DNA of 64,000 bases from Pyrus communis (Eukaryota; Streptophyta; Magnoliopsida; Rosales; Rosaceae). The stretch's first letter is position 1. Each line of letters begins with the position of its first letter. Below, one piece after another: positions 29,830 through 41,158 of the stretch. The DNA is taken from NCBI RefSeq assembly GCF_963583255.1, contig NC_084805.1:10346827-10410826 (forward strand). Direction: 5' to 3'. The position numbers and the translations under genes were made by a program. Below the pieces are notes generated by a model. It was not told the origin of the DNA. It made no database searches and saw only the letters and a program-made list of their open reading frames with translations.

Positions 29830-31687
29830 CATAACCAGATTTGCGTCCCTAAACTCTTCTCTTTGTTAATTACATTCTGCCATGTTTAGTATGTTTAAAT
29901 TGCTTTTTGTGTGTTTACTTATGCTTAAAACATTGAGGACAATGTTTGATTTAAGTGTGGGGGGGGTAACTAAGTTTATTTAATGCAAATTCGTGGGATT
30001 TTATCACCCATAACTTCAAATGTTGTTCCTTGCTGTTTTAAGGTGTTTTTAAGTTGTTTTAGAGTGTTTTAGTATGTTTTGTTTTTATAACTCCGAAAAT
30101 CACATAAAAATTTGAAAAACATGTTTTAAAAAGCCTAAAAAGAGTGTTTTGAGTCGTTTTTGTGTGTTTGTGTCTTAGGGTACCTTCCAACACAATGATA
30201 AGGATTTGGTTTGTAATTGCATGACGGTTAAAAAGAGTTATAAACATAGAGAAAAGTTTGATTTACTCTTGGTATATGCTTGGATATGGTTATAATGTAT
30301 GACTTCACATGCAATCATAAAAGAAAAATTCGTTTTTGTAACATGCTTGAAGGAAGGAACTCAAACAAACGCTACATCCCTGTGAGACTCGAGCCATTAC
30401 TTTCTTTGGAGAGTTTTTTTTCTGCGATTCTTTGTTTTCTAAAGTTGTTGCATGATCTCATTATTTCTTGCTTGGTTGCTACTTAGAATGCAATTGTATC
30501 ATGATAGAACTAAATGCTAGAACTTATATCCGTTTCATTCAAAGCATGACATTGAGTTGCATAACATATATCAAGATGAAGTTGTGTAGTTGCCACCATA
30601 GCCAAATAGCCTTACTTCCCATATTTCGTATATATTAGTTTTAACCTCGTTGAGCCTCGTTTAGCCTATTTTCTTTGCTAACCACATCACCCCTTACCTA
30701 GCCTAGAGTAGGACTTTCCTATACCCTTGTTCTTGAAGTATAGTGAGCATGACTTAAATGAATTCCTTTTGATTAATATGTTGCGGAAAATAAGTGTGGG
30801 GGAAGGGATTTTTGTGTGTATGTATGTGCCTAAGTCTTAAAGGAGGCACGGGAAAAAGAAAAAAAAAATGTGAGAAAAAGAAGAAGAAAAGAAAGAAAAA
30901 GAGTGAAAATAAGTGAGAATGGACTCACAAGTGTGATTGTTGAAGAAAGGGCCCAAAAAGTTTGAATATGGCCCTAAGTTTTGTGTGACTTCCCCTTGGG
31001 TGTTCAAAGTTGATTTCTGCGTTCTAAAGGGAATTCTAAGTGCCTAATTCAATACTTTGCTCACTATTGCTTAAAGAACATTTGTTTTCCCTATCCTTTC
31101 TTTGTTAGCCAAACACCTTTAGCCCCGTTTCAACCCTTATGCTTCTATCTTGATCGTTATGTGTTCAATAATGTGGAGTTTGGAATTGATATGAGCTTAT
31201 GGAATCACTAGTTCTCGTTCTAAGTAGTAGCATTCAATTCATGAGATCATATTCATGTCATTGTCGTAAATCCAGAAAATGCTTTCTTTGATATAACATA
31301 TGTGAGTGTTAGAATTCATATTTACATCAATCTTCTCACATATAACTTAGTGTAGGGAGTGTAGTCAGAAAATCTGTGTGAAAAACGAGTGCATATCTTG
31401 TAAGGATTTGAGCAAATTCTCTAAGGCATGTTACTACATTCAAAACATGGTTTTAAATGCTTAATTGTGAAATAATATGTGGTGACTATGATTAAGAATG
31501 TACTTAAGTGTGAAGATGACTAAAATCTATGGGACTAATGATTTTTAACTTGTCATGTGCATTGGAAATCCTTGAGACGATTGTTGGAAGGTTTAGGTTG
31601 TGTTTTTCTTGTTCAGTGTCGTTTTGTTTTTGATTTCTTTTGTTTTGTTTTGCTCGAGGACTAGCAAAAGATAAGTGTGGGGGTATT
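29830..31687 (+). other. 3' UTR and PPT of N
   Basis: Non-coding. PPT-like motifs lie at 29953-29966, 30792-30805 and 31673-31687, about 0.85 kb apart; the last is the functional PPT. A purine-rich run of A and GAAA lies near 30854-30903. Confidence 0.85.
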
Positions 31688-34386
31688 TGATAGGAGCATA
31701 TTCATGCGACTTAAATGGCTTGTTCTCGTGCATTTACGTTATGTTTCTTTAGTTATTTTAGTACTTTAAGCTATTTTCGTGTGTTTGTAGGTCCAAAGGG
31801 CTAAAGGAGCAAAAAGATGCATTTTGGAGATTTTTGGAGCACTTTTGGGCTAAGGATGGATAGCTTATGCTTGGAGCCAAAGTGTTGGACGAAATTGAAG
31901 ACCTAATTGGAGCCAAAGTGTTGGAACCTTGTTCTCTTTAGTTTTAGGACATTTAAACCTTTCCTAATCCCAATCATGCCATGCATAACACACATCCATT
32001 CTAACACATTGTCATTGCACATGCATTTCCTTCATTAATTAACCCACATGCTCCCATTACTTATCATAACCACATATCATATCACTTATCACTTATCACT
32101 TATCACTTATTATCATCACTTTATCATATCACTTATCACTTATCACTTATCATAACCACTTATCACATCATAACCACATATCATATCACTTATCACTTAT
32201 CACTTATCATCATCACTTTAGCTTTAATTCACATGCACATTCACTCACCACAAACATTTCACATGCTTTCCTATTCAATTAAATCAGCCACATGCATTCA
32301 TCATAATAACCTAGCTGTCATTCCACTTCATTGCACATGCATCTTCAAATAAATCAGATTTCCATCATATTCACATGCATTCCATCTTTTAATTTAATCA
32401 CATGCACATTCACCTTGCTTTGCAGAAAATCCACTTCATAACACATGCATCTTGGCAGATTTCACATGCACTCATGCACATTCACCTTAATCATTCACAT
32501 AGCTTTAATCCACATGCATTTCCACCTAGATTTCAACCTCACAACCACCAGAAATCAACCAAAACCGTGCATTCCCTTTCATTTCTGTCAAAGCACATGC
32601 ATTTCCACCCTTTAATCACATGCACAAACAGCACATGCATCTCCCATCACCATTTCAGATTTCCACCAAGTTCCTAGCTGTCATGTTCCCCCCATTTCAC
32701 CTATAAATACTCATTCATTCATTCTCATTCATACACAATTCACTCCTCCATTTCAGAAATTCATCCATTGTACATACCACAACACAAACCCTTCCATTTT
32801 CAGAATGTAGACCATCACAAACTGCCCTTGGTGCCGTGGCCTTGAGGCACCACTCCCTTACAATCCAAACACCATCCTTCCATATTCCACCACTCCCCAA
32901 ACCATTCACACCATCAAACTATCCCTAGACCTTGTGCTACAACGAAGAGGAAGAGAAGAGTGCCTAAACGTTCATACAATTCAAGTTTGAGTTGTTGGAA
33001 TGTTTAGGTGTTTCTTTGATTTCAATGTTTAATTTCAATGCTCTTTGTTTTGTACGAATGAGGAATGGAAGATAAGAGGGCCTAAACGTTCATACAATTC
33101 AAGTTTGAGTTGTTGGAATGTTTAGGTGTTTCTTTGATTCTCTTTGTTTTGTACCATGAGGAACTAAACCCCCCTTGGTTAGGGGGTGATTCGAATATAT
33201 GTTTATGCTTGCATTTTGATTTGAATACTTCTAATTGCGTTTCATAAGTTGTGGATTCAATTTGTTTAACCGTTTGATTGATAACTTATTTATGTATGTT
33301 TATTGAGAATGCGCGCTTAATTTTCATGCATGAATATGACGCTAGAATATAAGTAAGTTTCACCTAATCGTTATGAACTTATATTCACAAGTAGTGGAGG
33401 TTGCTTATAAACAATCGCGTTAAACAAATTCTTGGCATAAGTTTCATGCAATCCATAGTAACGAATGCCTCGTCAACACTTATAATTTTCATAGAGCGTA
33501 ATGATTCTTGCTTGTATCTCTTCTATGCATTCATGTTGAGGACTTGTGGGGAATGTTTTGAATTGTTGTATGCGCTAACCCATCCAATTCAATAACGTTA
33601 GGAAGATTTGAAGGTTAATTAGTGCATCACGGTTAACCCGGGGTGTTGAGTTTCATGGTTTATTGAAATGCAATTGGAAATCATTTTATTATGCAAGTAT
33701 AACATGTATGGAGATGAACCCCTTAACCATTCTATCATCCATTCATTCTATTCCATCAAATTCATCTTTACTATCTGTTTTAATTTGAATCTGTACATTT
33801 AATTTAATTTCGTCCAAATCTCAATCCCCCTTTACTTTATTGTCTAATTTAGTTAGAAAGTGTCTTAGTTTGTGTTTATGAGTGTTTTGATTCATTTTAT
33901 TTCCCAATTTCGTCCAAATTCACCAAAGTGCTCAAAACTGCCCAGAAAGTGATTTTAAGGCAGTTTTGAGTGTTTTGGGTGATGTTTGAGTCTTTTGGTT
34001 TGTTTTAATGTTTTAAGTGTTTAGTTTTACATTCTTTGAGTTAGTTTAGTGTTTTATATTGTGTTTTTACGTTCTTGAGTCAAGTTATTACTTAATTTCG
34101 TCCAAATTTGTGTTTGTGCTCAAATCTGCCCAGAAAGTGGTTTTTAGGCAGATTTGAGTGTGTTTGTGTTGTTTTGAGTCTTTTGGTTTGTCTTAGTGTT
34201 TTAAAGTTTAGTTTTGCATTCTTTGAGTCTAGTATAGTGTTTCATATTGTTATTTTACGTTTTTGAGTCAAATCCAAGTGGTTAACAATCCCTCCTAATC
34301 CCCGGTCCAGAACGATCCCTACTTGCATACTTACTACAATTTGACAAAAAGAGGGTTTAATTTGTGTGCGTATAAATCTCGCATCA
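31688..34386 (+). mobile_element. 3' LTR of N
   Basis: 2699 bp, ending CGCATCA. It is longer than the 5' LTR because the TATCACT/CATAACC microsatellite (about 32085-32215) is expanded. Confidence 0.95.
32085..32215 (+). repeat. TATCACT/TCATATCAC microsatellite expanded in one LTR
   Basis: Seven-base units tatcact with interspersed cataaccac. The matching site in the 5' LTR is about 104 bp shorter. Reverse-strand versions (ATAAGTG) occur at about 15284-15365, 40742-40866, 46566-46688 and 53755-53878. Confidence 0.85.
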
Positions 34387-34659
34387 GAGCTCGGCAAAGT
34401 GTTTGAACATGCATGTGAATGCATGTTTTGGTGTTAGAACCTCCCAATCTGAATTCAATCTTTTTGCCTTGTTTAGCTTCACCCAAAGTGACTCCAATGC
34501 ACCACTTCCTGTTTAGAACCATCTAATGTGGTCGAATTACACCCTTGGCTGCACACTAACACAAAACAATGTAAAACGCAACTAGTTTAATCCAAAACAA
34601 TCACAAAGATGCCAAATAAGGAAGATATAAATGTATGCAAAATGTGACTTAACAATTAG

Positions 34660-36628
34660 GATTCCTAGTTAAAATGGGTTTCCTAGTTGAATTAGGATTC
34701 CTAGAAGAATGAAGATTCCTACTCAAATAAGGTTTCCTACTTGATGAAGGAAAGTCAAAATCCATATGGTCTCAAGTGAAGCAACAAAGAAGCTTTCCAA
34801 GTCCAAGAAGGAGAAGAATTCCAAGATGAAGAAGGATTAGCTTTCCTAATCCTAATGCACAAGGTTTTCAGCCACAAAGAGGAGTCCTAAACACTTTAGG
34901 ACACCTTATCCTAATCCTATAGGGATGCCATGCACTTTACCTTATCTTGGAGGGTTTCTAGAAGCCTTAGATGCCCTATCCTATCTTTGCCGTGGGTTTT
35001 ATCCAAATCCCCTTAGTTTTTGGGCTTTCTAGAAGCCCTAACATTATCCCTACAAAGGTGCTGCACCCTTATCTCTTTTTCCCTACAAATTTGGCCCTTA
35101 AAACATGATTCTAGGAACCTTATCTTATCTCCTACAAAAGTGGCGCCCCAAATCCTTCTAGAAAGCTGATTTCCCTTGCCTTGCAAGGCATTCTAGAAGC
35201 CTTATCACCTTATCTCCTTACCTGCCGCACCTAGGAAGCATTATCCCTTTCTATTTCTGATTTCTAAGCCTATTTCCTTGTGGATTTGGGTTATTCAAGT
35301 CCATATCTGATTACCCTAGGGTTTTAAGTGCCTATATATACTCATATTAACCCCTAGATCAGATAACCACCTCTCATACACATTCATTAATTCCAGAAAT
35401 TCGTCCAACCCTCTCCACACCCTTGCCGCAGCCACCAAACACCTTTCTCCTTAGTTTTAAGCTTTGCCGCACCAAGGAGGAGGAGAAGGAAGCTCGGAAG
35501 TTCATGCAATTCAAGTTCGCGTCGCTGGAATTTCTAGGTGTTTCTTTTCCTTTGAATTCAATGTTTAATTTCAATTCTCTTTGTTTTGTGCGTATGAGGA
35601 ACTAAACCCCCCTTGGCTAGGGGGGGATTCGAAATACATGTTTATGCTTGCGATATGATTTGATTACTTCTAATTGCGTTTCATAAGTTGTGAATTCAAT
35701 TTACTTATCTATGTTAATTACATTGATTTGTGTGTGTTGGTTGAGAGTGCACGCTTAATTATCATGCATAAATTGGATGCTAGGATATAAGGAAATTTCA
35801 CCTAATCGTTATGGAATTATATTCACAAGTAGTAAAGGTTGATGATCTCAATCGCGTTAAGTAAATTCTTGGCATAAGTTTCATGCAATCATAGTAACAA
35901 GTGCTTCGTCAATGCTTATGGTTTTCATAGAACTTAATGATTCTTGCTTGTATCTCTATTATGCAATCATGTAGGGGACTTGTGGGGAATGTTTTGGGTT
36001 GTCGTATGCAATCATCCAATTCAATAACGTTAGGAAAATCTGAAGGTTAATTTAAGCGAACCTAATTAACTTGGGGCGTTGAGAATTCATGGGTTATTGA
36101 AAAGCAATTGGAAATCGTTTTATATGCAAGTATAACATGTGTGGAGATGAACCCCTTAGCTAGCCTTCATTCCATTCATTAAAACCAAATTCGTTTTAAA
36201 ATCTGTTCTAATTTAAAAAGTTTGTTTTGTTTTTAAATTCGTCCAAAACCAATCCCCCTTTACTTTGTTGAGTCATATTAGTTAGAAATCACTTTAGTTT
36301 GTGTTTTTAAGTGTCTTAGGTCAAAGTAAAACCAATTTTCGTCCAAAGTTGTGTCTAGTGTTCAAAACTGCCCAGATTGTGTTTTTTAGGCAGTTTTGAG
36401 TGTTTTGGTGCTGTTTTGAGTCTTTTGGTTTGTTTTGGTGTTTTAAAGTTTAGTTTTGCATTCTTTGAGTCTAGTATAGTGTTTTAAACTTGTTTTTACG
36501 TATTTGAGTCAGTTTCCAAGTGATTAACAATCCCTCCTAATCCCCGGTCCAGAACGATCCCTACTTACATTCTTCACTACAATTGATAAAAAGAGGGTTT
36601 AATTTGTGTGCGTATAATTCTCGCATCA
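34660..36628 (+). mobile_element. 5' LTR of E, second piece
   Basis: Continues the LTR from 23276 to its end attctcgcatca. TATA at 35333-35340. It lacks the duplicated 46 nt hairpin and has one diverged version near 35500-35545. Confidence 0.88.
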
Positions 36629-36634
36629 AATTTT

Positions 36635-36652
36635 TGGCGCCGTTGCCGGGGA
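36635..36652 (+). promoter_or_regulatory. Primer binding site, tRNA-Asp type (element E)
   Basis: Perfect TGGCGCCGTTGCCGGGGA, 6 nt after the LTR end. Confidence 0.96.
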
Positions 36653-36747
36653 TTAGCAACTTTGCTAATCCCTTGGATTGTTATTTTCGTTTTTCTTATT
36701 AGATCAGATTCTTATGTTATTTTGTTTCTTGTTTTAGGTACTTGTTT

Positions 36748-39141
36748 ATGACTCGGAGTTCTAATCCGGTTGACAAACATATTTTAGACTTTGATGACGA
36801 TTTTGAGCGTGAGTTGAGACGTAAGAGGAAGAACCCGGAACCTAGTGAATCAAGTGCAAGTTCCGAGTCCGTTTCTGAATTTGAAGAAGAAGTGGAAGAC
36901 ATGGCAGCGGACAACCGAACAATCAAGGAGCTTTCCGCTTCGGGATTGGCCAATGCCGCACCCTTGTGCATCCAATACCCAAGGGCGGCTCAAGACAAGA
37001 CTGCCGAGTTCGAATTGAAGTCAAGCCTGTTACATCACATTCCGAAATACCATGGGCTATCCATGGAAGATCCGAACAAGCATTTGAAGGAGTTTGAAGT
37101 CGTTTGCTCAAGCATGACTCCGGTGAACATAGATGAGAGCATCTTGAAGATGAAGGCCTTTCCCTTTTCTCTCCAAGAGAAAGCGAAAGATTGGTTGTAC
37201 GAATTGGCTCCCGGAACGATCACATCATGGGAGAGCATGAAACGGGCTTTCTTGGAGAAGTTTTTCCCAACTTCTCGAGTCATCCTCCTACGAAAAAGGA
37301 TAAGTGGAATTCAACAAGATGAAGGTGAATCCTTTCCTACTTATTATGAACGTTTTAAATCTCTTGTTGCTTCATGTCCACAGCATCAAATGAAGGAGGA
37401 ACTACTTCTACAATACTTTTACGAGGGACTTCTACCTATTGAACGTCAAATGCTAGATGCCTCAGCGGGAGAAGCCTTGGTGGACAAGACCCCCACGGCT
37501 GCAAAGACCTTGATTGCTAATCGAGCATTGAATGCTCAACAATACGAAGGCGTTGGACAGAGGAATACCCCACGACAACACCAAGTCAATGAGGTAAGTA
37601 CCATAACCGAACTTCAAAATCAAATGGCTAACCTTACTACGTTGCTTTCTCAGGTGGTGAAAGGTCCAAAAGTCAAAACCGTAGCTTCTTGTGGCGTATG
37701 CTCCATGCAAGGACACCCTACGGACAAGTGCCCACAATTGATCGAGAATGGAGGGTGGGAGACACTCAATGCCGTGGGATATGGCAACCAATACCAAACA
37801 CGTGGTGATCCGTTTTCTAATACTTACAATCCCGGTTGGCGTGATCATCCGAATTTCAAATGGCGAGACCCCCAACAATGTCAACAACAAAGCGGATTTA
37901 GGCAACAACCCCCGGGTTTCTATCAAAAGCCGTTGGCACCACCACAAGCCCAAGCACAACCTGCCCAAAGCAATGTAGGTAATTCAAGTGATAGTGATAA
38001 GATTTTTCAATTACTTCCTACTTTGACGCAGGAAGTCCAAACTCAAAACAAAGAGAGTCAAATCCAAGACAAGAGGGTGGACAACTTGGAGAAGCAAGTG
38101 GGACAGATTGCCGAATTCATGGGGCAATTTCGTGAGCAAGGAAGGTTGCCTAGCTCAACGGTGGTCAATCCGAAAGGTGGATTCGAATCTGCAAAAGCTA
38201 TGCATTTGCGAAGTGGAAAACAAGTCGGATCTGACGTCAAACCATCCAAATCACGTTCCAACGAGGAGGACGAGTTGAGAATTGAAGAGGAGGAGCAAAG
38301 GCCACTCACGGCCAAGGTGGAACCAAATGTGCCGCAAGTTCCAAATGATCCCAAGTCGCCCAATTCATCCAGCAAAGGTAAAAACATGTCAAGTTCGGTT
38401 CCTACTAATGATTTTCCTGCGAATGTTCCTTTTCCTAGTAGGTTTAAGCAAACAAAGAAAGAAGAAGCGGAAAAGGACATTTTGGAGACGTTTCGGAAAG
38501 TTCAAGTCAATATCCCGCTCCTAGATGCCATAAAGCAAGTGCCCAAATACGCTAAGTTCTTGAAGGAATTGTGCACTACAAGGAAGAGGGCGTCACATAA
38601 AGAGGTAGTACGGGTAAGTGAAAACGTTTCCGCTGTTTTACAACGCAAGCTGCCCCCAAAATGCAAAGATCCGGGTAGTTTTACAATTCCCTGTGTTATT
38701 GGTAATTCTAGGTTTGAATCTGCCATGTTAGACCTAGGTGCATCTATAAATGTCATGCCATATTCAATTTATGCATCTATGAACCTAGGAGCGTTGAAAA
38801 ACGATGGTGTGATCATACAATTAGCCGATAGATCTAATGCCTATCCAAAGGGAGTTTTGGAAGATGTGTTAGTGCAGGTTAATCATTTGATCTTCCCGGC
38901 GGACTTCAACGTACTTGAGATGGATGAATCGGACCATGCCCCTTCATTGCCCATCCTCATCAGAAGGCCATTCATGAAAACAGCTCAAACAAAGATTGAT
39001 GTGGCCAAGGGAGTATTAACAATGGAGTTTGGTGGTGATATAAATAAATTCAATGTTTATGATTCTCTTAAGAAGCCTAATGATGTTCGTTCTTGTTTTG
39101 CCATTGATGTGCATAAGGATATAGGGCAGGAACAATCCTGA
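36748..39141 (+). CDS. gag: Gag-protease polyprotein of E, truncated by an insertion
   Basis: The ATG at 36748 starts MTRSSNPVDKHILDFD; the in-frame TTG six bases upstream is not needed. An acidic N-terminus is followed by a Retrotrans_gag capsid domain (about residues 70-260: EKAKDWLYELAP, SWESMKRAFLEKFFP, YYERFKSLVASCP, LLQYFYEGL). Next is a CX2CX4HX4C zinc knuckle (C315-C328), a Gln/Pro-rich linker, and an aspartic protease with active site DLGAS at 662-666. The later motif reads ILIRRPFM where ILxGRPFM is usual. The frame then runs into the start of reverse element F, whose first bases TGA provide the stop, so RT, RNase H and integrase are cut off. Confidence 0.93.
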   Translation: MTRSSNPVDKHILDFDDDFERELRRKRKNPEPSESSASSESVSEFEEEVEDMAADNRTIKELSASGLANAAPLCIQYPRAAQDKTAEFELKSSLLHHIPKYHGLSMEDPNKHLKEFEVVCSSMTPVNIDESILKMKAFPFSLQEKAKDWLYELAPGTITSWESMKRAFLEKFFPTSRVILLRKRISGIQQDEGESFPTYYERFKSLVASCPQHQMKEELLLQYFYEGLLPIERQMLDASAGEALVDKTPTAAKTLIANRALNAQQYEGVGQRNTPRQHQVNEVSTITELQNQMANLTTLLSQVVKGPKVKTVASCGVCSMQGHPTDKCPQLIENGGWETLNAVGYGNQYQTRGDPFSNTYNPGWRDHPNFKWRDPQQCQQQSGFRQQPPGFYQKPLAPPQAQAQPAQSNVGNSSDSDKIFQLLPTLTQEVQTQNKESQIQDKRVDNLEKQVGQIAEFMGQFREQGRLPSSTVVNPKGGFESAKAMHLRSGKQVGSDVKPSKSRSNEEDELRIEEEEQRPLTAKVEPNVPQVPNDPKSPNSSSKGKNMSSSVPTNDFPANVPFPSRFKQTKKEEAEKDILETFRKVQVNIPLLDAIKQVPKYAKFLKELCTTRKRASHKEVVRVSENVSAVLQRKLPPKCKDPGSFTIPCVIGNSRFESAMLDLGASINVMPYSIYASMNLGALKNDGVIIQLADRSNAYPKGVLEDVLVQVNHLIFPADFNVLEMDESDHAPSLPILIRRPFMKTAQTKIDVAKGVLTMEFGGDINKFNVYDSLKKPNDVRSCFAIDVHKDIGQEQS

Positions 39142-41158
39142 TGCGAGATTTATACGCACACAAATTAAACCCTCTTTTCGTCAAATTGTAGTATATGTAT
39201 AAGTAGGGATCGTTCTAGACGGGGGATTAGGAGGGATTGTTAACCACTTGAATTTGACTCAAAAACGTAAAATAACAATATGAAACACTATACTAGACTC
39301 AAAGAATGCAAAACTAAACTTTAAAACACTAAAACAAACCAAAACACTCAAAACAGCACCAAAACACTCAAAACTGCCTAAAAATCACTTTCTGGGCAGT
39401 TTTGAGCACCTTGAATCAAAACACTTATAAACACAAACTAAATGTATTTCTAACTAATCTAACACTTTAAAAGAAATGGGAGATTGGTTTTGAATGAAAC
39501 TTGAAATAAAAACAGAAACTTGGAAACAAACAGATTGTAAATTAAAGCATAAGGAAATGAAGTAAACACAAGATGAATGAATCAACAACTAATAAAATAA
39601 GAGAGTACCAATGAAGATGAAGCTAGAGATTCGATTTCACCATTGCTAAGCCAAGTCCATGCTTGTTAAGTCAGATTATACTCATTCATCTACCTATTTC
39701 TTGGGTTTGTTTCACTTAGATATGATCAGCCATATGATGTGTGGATTTGATCAAATGTCTCTAATTATGAGCCTAATTGTGATGTGCAACTTTGGTTCCT
39801 AATCAAGACTATGTAGTGCACAAGAAACTTTCACAAAACCAAAGGGAACACTCGGCAGGATGTTTGCAAAACATTCCCTTCATTCATTCACATATCTACC
39901 AAGATTATGCATGATGTGTGCTTTAATCTTGGCTAAACAACCTGTGGTTAATTCAAATGATGATCAAGCACTAAAATTAACACACTAAGTCACAATTAAA
40001 TCGGAGAATAAAGCAAGAAATAGATAGATTAAATGAGAATTCCGAATTAACTACATGGCAATCTTGCAAGGCTACATCGAATCCCTAGAGGAGGATTAGT
40101 TACAATTCATGTTTGCAAAGGATTTAACATAAAAATATAAAACATGAATGAACATAGAATTAATAAGAAGAAAGAACCCTTGAAGCAAAACTGATGTAGA
40201 ATCAAAGAAACACCTAAACATTCCAACAACTCAAACTTGAATTGTATGAACGTTTAGGCCCTCTTATCTTCCTTTTCGTCGTAGCACAAGGTCTAAGGGA
40301 TGTTGTTGGTGTGTTGAATGGATTGGGGAATTATGGAAATGGAAGGATGATGTTTGGATTGTAAGGGAGAGTCACGGCACAAAGGGGGGTTTTTGGTCTA
40401 CATTTCTGCAATGGATGAAGTGTATGAATGGAATGGATGGACTTTGTGAAGGGCACGGCCCCAAGGGACCAATTTCTGTTGTGAAATGAATTGTGTATGA
40501 ATGAGAATGAATGAATGAGTATTTATAGGTGAAATGGGGGGAACATGACAGCTAGGTTGCATGTGCTAATGTTTGTGTGTGCATGTGAAATCTGGAATTG
40601 CATGTGTGTTGAATGTGAAAGCATGTGCAATGAATGTGTGGTGAATGATGGAGTAACAAGTGCATGTGAATGCATGGTGATAGCATGTGCACGGTTTTGG
40701 TTGGAATGATGGCAGATTGTGAAAACATGTGAATGCATGTGTTTGATGAATGATAAGTGGTGAATGATATGATAAGTGATAAGTGGTGAATGATAAGTGA
40801 TGAATGATAAGTGGTGAATGATAAGTGGTGAATGATAAGTGATATGATATGTGATTATGATAAGTAATGGGAGCATGTGTATGGTTTTGGGAGAAAGGTG
40901 GATCTTTTTGGCGCCAAGCATAAGCATAAGCTATCCATTTTGGCGCCAAGCATAAGCTATCCATTTTGGCGCCAAGCATAAGCTATCCATCCTTAGCCCA
41001 AAAGTGCTCCAAAAGTCTCGAAAATGCATCTTTTTGCTCCTTTAGCCCTTTGGACCTACAAACACACGAAAATAGCTTAAAGGACTAAAATAACTAAAGA
41101 AACATAACGTAAATGCACGAGAACAAGCCATTTAAGTCGCATGAATATGCTCCTATCA
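39139..41158 (-). mobile_element. 3' LTR of F, chimeric
   Basis: 2020 bp, TGATGCGAGA to gctcctatca. The outer parts are typical of the family, but 39541 to about 40203 matches the unrelated LTR D (23458 to about 24100). Near the U3 end, a roughly 25 bp unit with ggcgccaagcataagc is repeated three times (about 40910-40990). Confidence 0.88.
39541..40203 (-). repeat. Block in the F LTR shared with LTR D
   Basis: Close match in sequence and order, for example gattcgatttcaccattgct, catatgatgtgtggatttga and cccttgaagcaaaactgatg. It is a recombinant segment from another family. Confidence 0.85.

Larger units (their letters stand above)
24971..34386 (+). mobile_element. Element N: complete, recent non-autonomous element, target duplication gagct
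   Basis: It has a 5' LTR, PBS, gag remnant, post-pol segment, antisense cassette, 3' UTR, PPT and 3' LTR, flanked by gagct at 24966-24970 and 34387-34391. The two LTRs differ by a roughly 104 bp repeat expansion and very few substitutions that I could find (for example near 25710/32534 and 26219/33040), so the insertion is young. The internal region of 4.1 kb has no gag-pol. Confidence 0.96.
23277..34654 (-). mobile_element. Solo LTR D of a different family, split by element N
   Basis: It begins TGTTGATGTAATATTCC and ends GTGACTTAACA, with attag on both sides (23272-23276 and 34655-34659). Without N it is about 1.96 kb (23277-24970 plus 34392-34654). There is no PBS or coding region, so it is a solo LTR. 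The motif gtcgaatccacagggacta near the left end places its 3' end there. It is not closely related to the other LTRs, except for the block it shares with F. Confidence 0.85.
22975..39138 (+). mobile_element. Element E: autonomous Athila-like element, 5' part, twice interrupted
   Basis: The 5' LTR is in two pieces (22975-23276 and 34660-36628). PBS, leader and gag-protease follow, until reverse element F cuts the ORF at 39139. The rest of pol would lie right of the window. Its insertion in the cassette of B predicts a tccac duplication (22970-22974), and the second copy should be found where B resumes. Confidence 0.88.
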
